Of a stretch of 10,000 nucleotides of DNA, positions 8,336 to 10,000 are shown piece by piece. The notes beneath the pieces are model-generated. The model saw only the letters and a list, made by a program, of their open reading frames with translations. It was not told where the DNA came from and ran no database searches. A program made the position numbers and the translations under genes. Position 1 is the stretch's first letter, and every line of letters starts with the position of its first letter. This DNA comes from Penaeus vannamei. Its lineage: Eukaryota > Arthropoda > Malacostraca > Decapoda > Penaeidae. The stretch is taken from the NCBI RefSeq assembly GCF_042767895.1, contig NC_091552.1, positions 15,363,035 through 15,373,034 on the forward strand, written 5' to 3'.

Positions 8336-8965
8336 ATGGAGATGCTAACTTCATGAAAATACCATGAACACTATATAAGGTCACCCATTTACAAAGAGAT
8401 TCCATGTACTGTATACTATATAAAGAAACAGATTCACACTAAATACTTTTGCATAAGAATATATGCCCTGTTACACCATAAGAAAAACCTGCTAGTACAT
8501 ATTTCATGAAGATGCCCATTGATGTTGTATATATATGCTGCATACAGTATACAGGGATGCTCTTTTACACATGATGCTGATTCACACAATATGATGTCTT
8601 CTGTTATGTGAAGATGCATTTTTACATACTATGATGGGCAAATGCCCTCCAGCATTAAATGAATGTGCATTTTTTCACATGAAAATTCCCAATTAGAATT
8701 TTTCCCCTGCTCTTTAACACTTTATACTACATATTCTTTACAGTGCATGAAGATGTCTATTAACACTATATGGAGATGCTTGCTTATAGCTTATAAAAAA
8801 CCCATTACACTATATATTCACATCAAACAAAGACACCCTCTTACTCTATATAAAGATGTATTAATAAACTATATAAAGAGGTTATTTTGGCTACATAAAG
8901 ATGCCCATTCAGGCTGCAAGTTGATATCCTATTACACTGCATAAAGATGCCCTTTTTACATGGTA
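8336..8965 (+). repeat. Degenerate ~23-bp minisatellite, block 2
   Basis: This is the same family as block 1. Anchors ATGGAGATG, ATGAAAATA, ATAAGGTCA and ATAAAGAAA lie at 8336-8428. In the better-kept right half, ATGAAGATG (8747), ATGGAGATG (8770), ATAAAGATG (8850), ATAAAGAGG (8873), ATAAAGATG (8895) and ATAAAGATG (8941) are spaced 23, 80, 23, 22 and 46 bases, with weaker copies in the 80- and 46-base gaps. Right-hand units favour ATAAAGATG over ATGAAGATG, suggesting a subfamily. The 93-codon frame at 8663-8944 reads the repeat as TLY, KDV and KDA echoes and is not supported as a protein. Confidence 0.7.
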
Positions 8966-9403
8966 GCACATAGCTCTGACTCCAGGTACACATATCCCTT
9001 ACATTGGGCAATAATATGAAGGGAAAATGTTACATATACTGAAATGCTACAATGTTTTTTTCTCACCTATGTGGACAGCTATAATTTTATAGAACATTCA
9101 GTAATCAGATTTCTTGTTCTTATGCACATTATTGTAACAGCCAGTCTGATTATTTGGTCACATACCCACTCACTACAGGTCATACTTATAACCTCCTGTG
9201 GATCTCAGAGAGAACCTACTCCAGTTTCCCAAAGATACGACTAAACTGACAAAAGGTTTTGGTGATAGTTTGACTCTGTTTAATTCTTTGTATGTATTTG
9301 ACTTAGATCAATTAGTAGTCCATATGTTTTCTTAATCCTTGGATTTGTTTTCTCTAATGCTATTAAATTGATATTGTTAATTTCTATTATGATAATAATG
9401 AGT
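8966..9403. other. AT-rich non-coding stretch
   Basis: I see no gene or repeat of note. The 66-codon frame at 9044-9244 is hydrophobic but has no recognisable motif. The stretch ends in ATTATGATAATAATGAGT directly before poly(A), the kind of 3' end seen on retroposed sequences, but no element body was recognised upstream. Confidence 0.45.
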
Positions 9404-9426
9404 AAAAAAAAAAAAAAAAAAAAAAA
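9404..9426 (+). repeat. Poly(A) run, 23 A
   Basis: There are 23 uninterrupted A residues. It could be the tail of a retroposed element on the + strand ending here, or simple slippage. I did not find a matching direct repeat on both sides that would settle it. Confidence 0.9.
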
Positions 9427-9448
9427 TCTTTCAAAAGCTAAAGGTCTA

Positions 9449-9502
9449 AACTGAACAGACAGGAAGACTAGGAACTGAACAGACAGGAAGACTAGGAACT
9501 GA
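9449..9502 (+). repeat. Perfect 24-bp tandem duplication (2.25 copies)
   Basis: The unit begins AACTGAACAGACAGGAAGAC and ends TAGG. Copy one is 9449-9472, copy two 9473-9496, and six further bases (AACTGA) match at 9497-9502 before the sequence diverges. There are no mismatches, so the duplication is recent compared with the minisatellite nearby. Confidence 0.95.
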
Positions 9503-9770
9503 CTCCCGGTTGACTATGAGGAGCCACATTATGGCTTGCCTCACTACCTTAGGTTGGACATCAAATAATCACTTACTCTCATATCATAAATGCTAAATAG
9601 CTCTTTTATATGAAAGGGCAGTGTTCAATCTTACTTGAAAACAAGTAAATAATTCATATATTTCATATATAGAGGTTAAATGATAGATGTTAAAGCGAGA
9701 AAGGAAGTGCGGGAAAGAGACGGACAATCAGAAAAAGAGGCCTACATACATATATTTATCCTAAGACAAA
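9503..9770. other. AT-rich stretch with no recognised feature
   Basis: I see no gene. A short direct echo, TTCATATAT, occurs twice near 9653-9670, and a purine-rich patch (AAAGCGAGAAAGGAAG) lies near 9692. Confidence 0.4.
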
Positions 9771-9785
9771 ACACACACACACACA
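9771..9785. repeat. (AC)7 microsatellite
   Basis: A pure AC run forms the left part of a compound AC-to-AT microsatellite that continues to the window edge. Confidence 0.85.
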
Positions 9786-9787
9786 AG

Positions 9788-9800
9788 CATATATACATAC

Positions 9801-9867
<67 letters not shown>

Positions 9868-9873
9868 TATATA

Positions 9874-9914
<41 letters not shown>

Positions 9915-9928
9915 TATACATGTATATA

Positions 9929-10000
<72 letters not shown>
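9788..10000. repeat. Long interrupted (AT)n microsatellite at the window edge
   Basis: About 210 bases are nearly all AT dinucleotide. Main interruptions are a T5 at 9864-9868, a C at 9892, and the palindrome TATACATGTATA at 9915-9926. Pure runs of about 60 bases lie on either side. The array is cut by the window end, so its full length is unknown. Confidence 0.95.

Noticed and set aside
7725..8965. CRISPR-like array
   Set aside because: The units are contiguous, diverged and lack unique spacers of uniform length between identical repeats. The context is also eukaryotic. This is a minisatellite.

Overview
The window looks like AT-rich, gene-poor eukaryotic nuclear DNA. It has no dense run of ORFs, no operon-like layout and no complete host gene. 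It is full of simple repeats: a perfect (TA)36 tract, about 210 bp of AT dinucleotide at the right edge, ATT/GTT trinucleotides, GA and AC runs, and a 23-base poly(A). Together with a C-rich LINE gag remnant, this resembles penaeid shrimp or other decapod crustacean DNA. That assignment is inference from general pattern, not proof.

Layout. Bases 1-5249 are AT-rich and apparently non-coding, broken only by microsatellites and short hairpins; a frame open from the left edge (1-183) could be the end of an exon. Bases 5262-7608 hold an inserted non-LTR retrotransposon (LINE) relic on the + strand. It has a 5' UTR-like leader, a decayed ORF1 (gag-like, three CCHC-type zinc knuckles, Pro/Ser/Thr-rich tail) and a short 3' tail. 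It is bracketed by a perfect 12-bp direct repeat, TCTTTGACAGTA, at 5250-5261 and 7609-7620, which is best read as its target-site duplication. There is no endonuclease or reverse transcriptase ORF between the repeats, so the inserted unit is about 2.35 kb and carries ORF1 only. Bases 7725-8013 and 8336-8965 are two blocks of a degenerate tandem repeat with a period near 22-23 bp (core ACACTATATGAAGATGCC). Bases 8966-10000 are AT-rich DNA with poly(A) at 9404-9426, a perfect 24-bp tandem duplication at 9449-9502, and a closing AC then AT microsatellite that runs off the window.

How it fits together. Nothing here forms a working pathway. The LINE copy is dead: it has seven in-frame stops, about three single-base frameshifts and two lost zinc ligands. 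The most notable result is that clean target-site duplications flank an ORF1-only unit. This suggests a non-autonomous 'half-LINE' mobilised in trans, or a copy that lost ORF2 internally.
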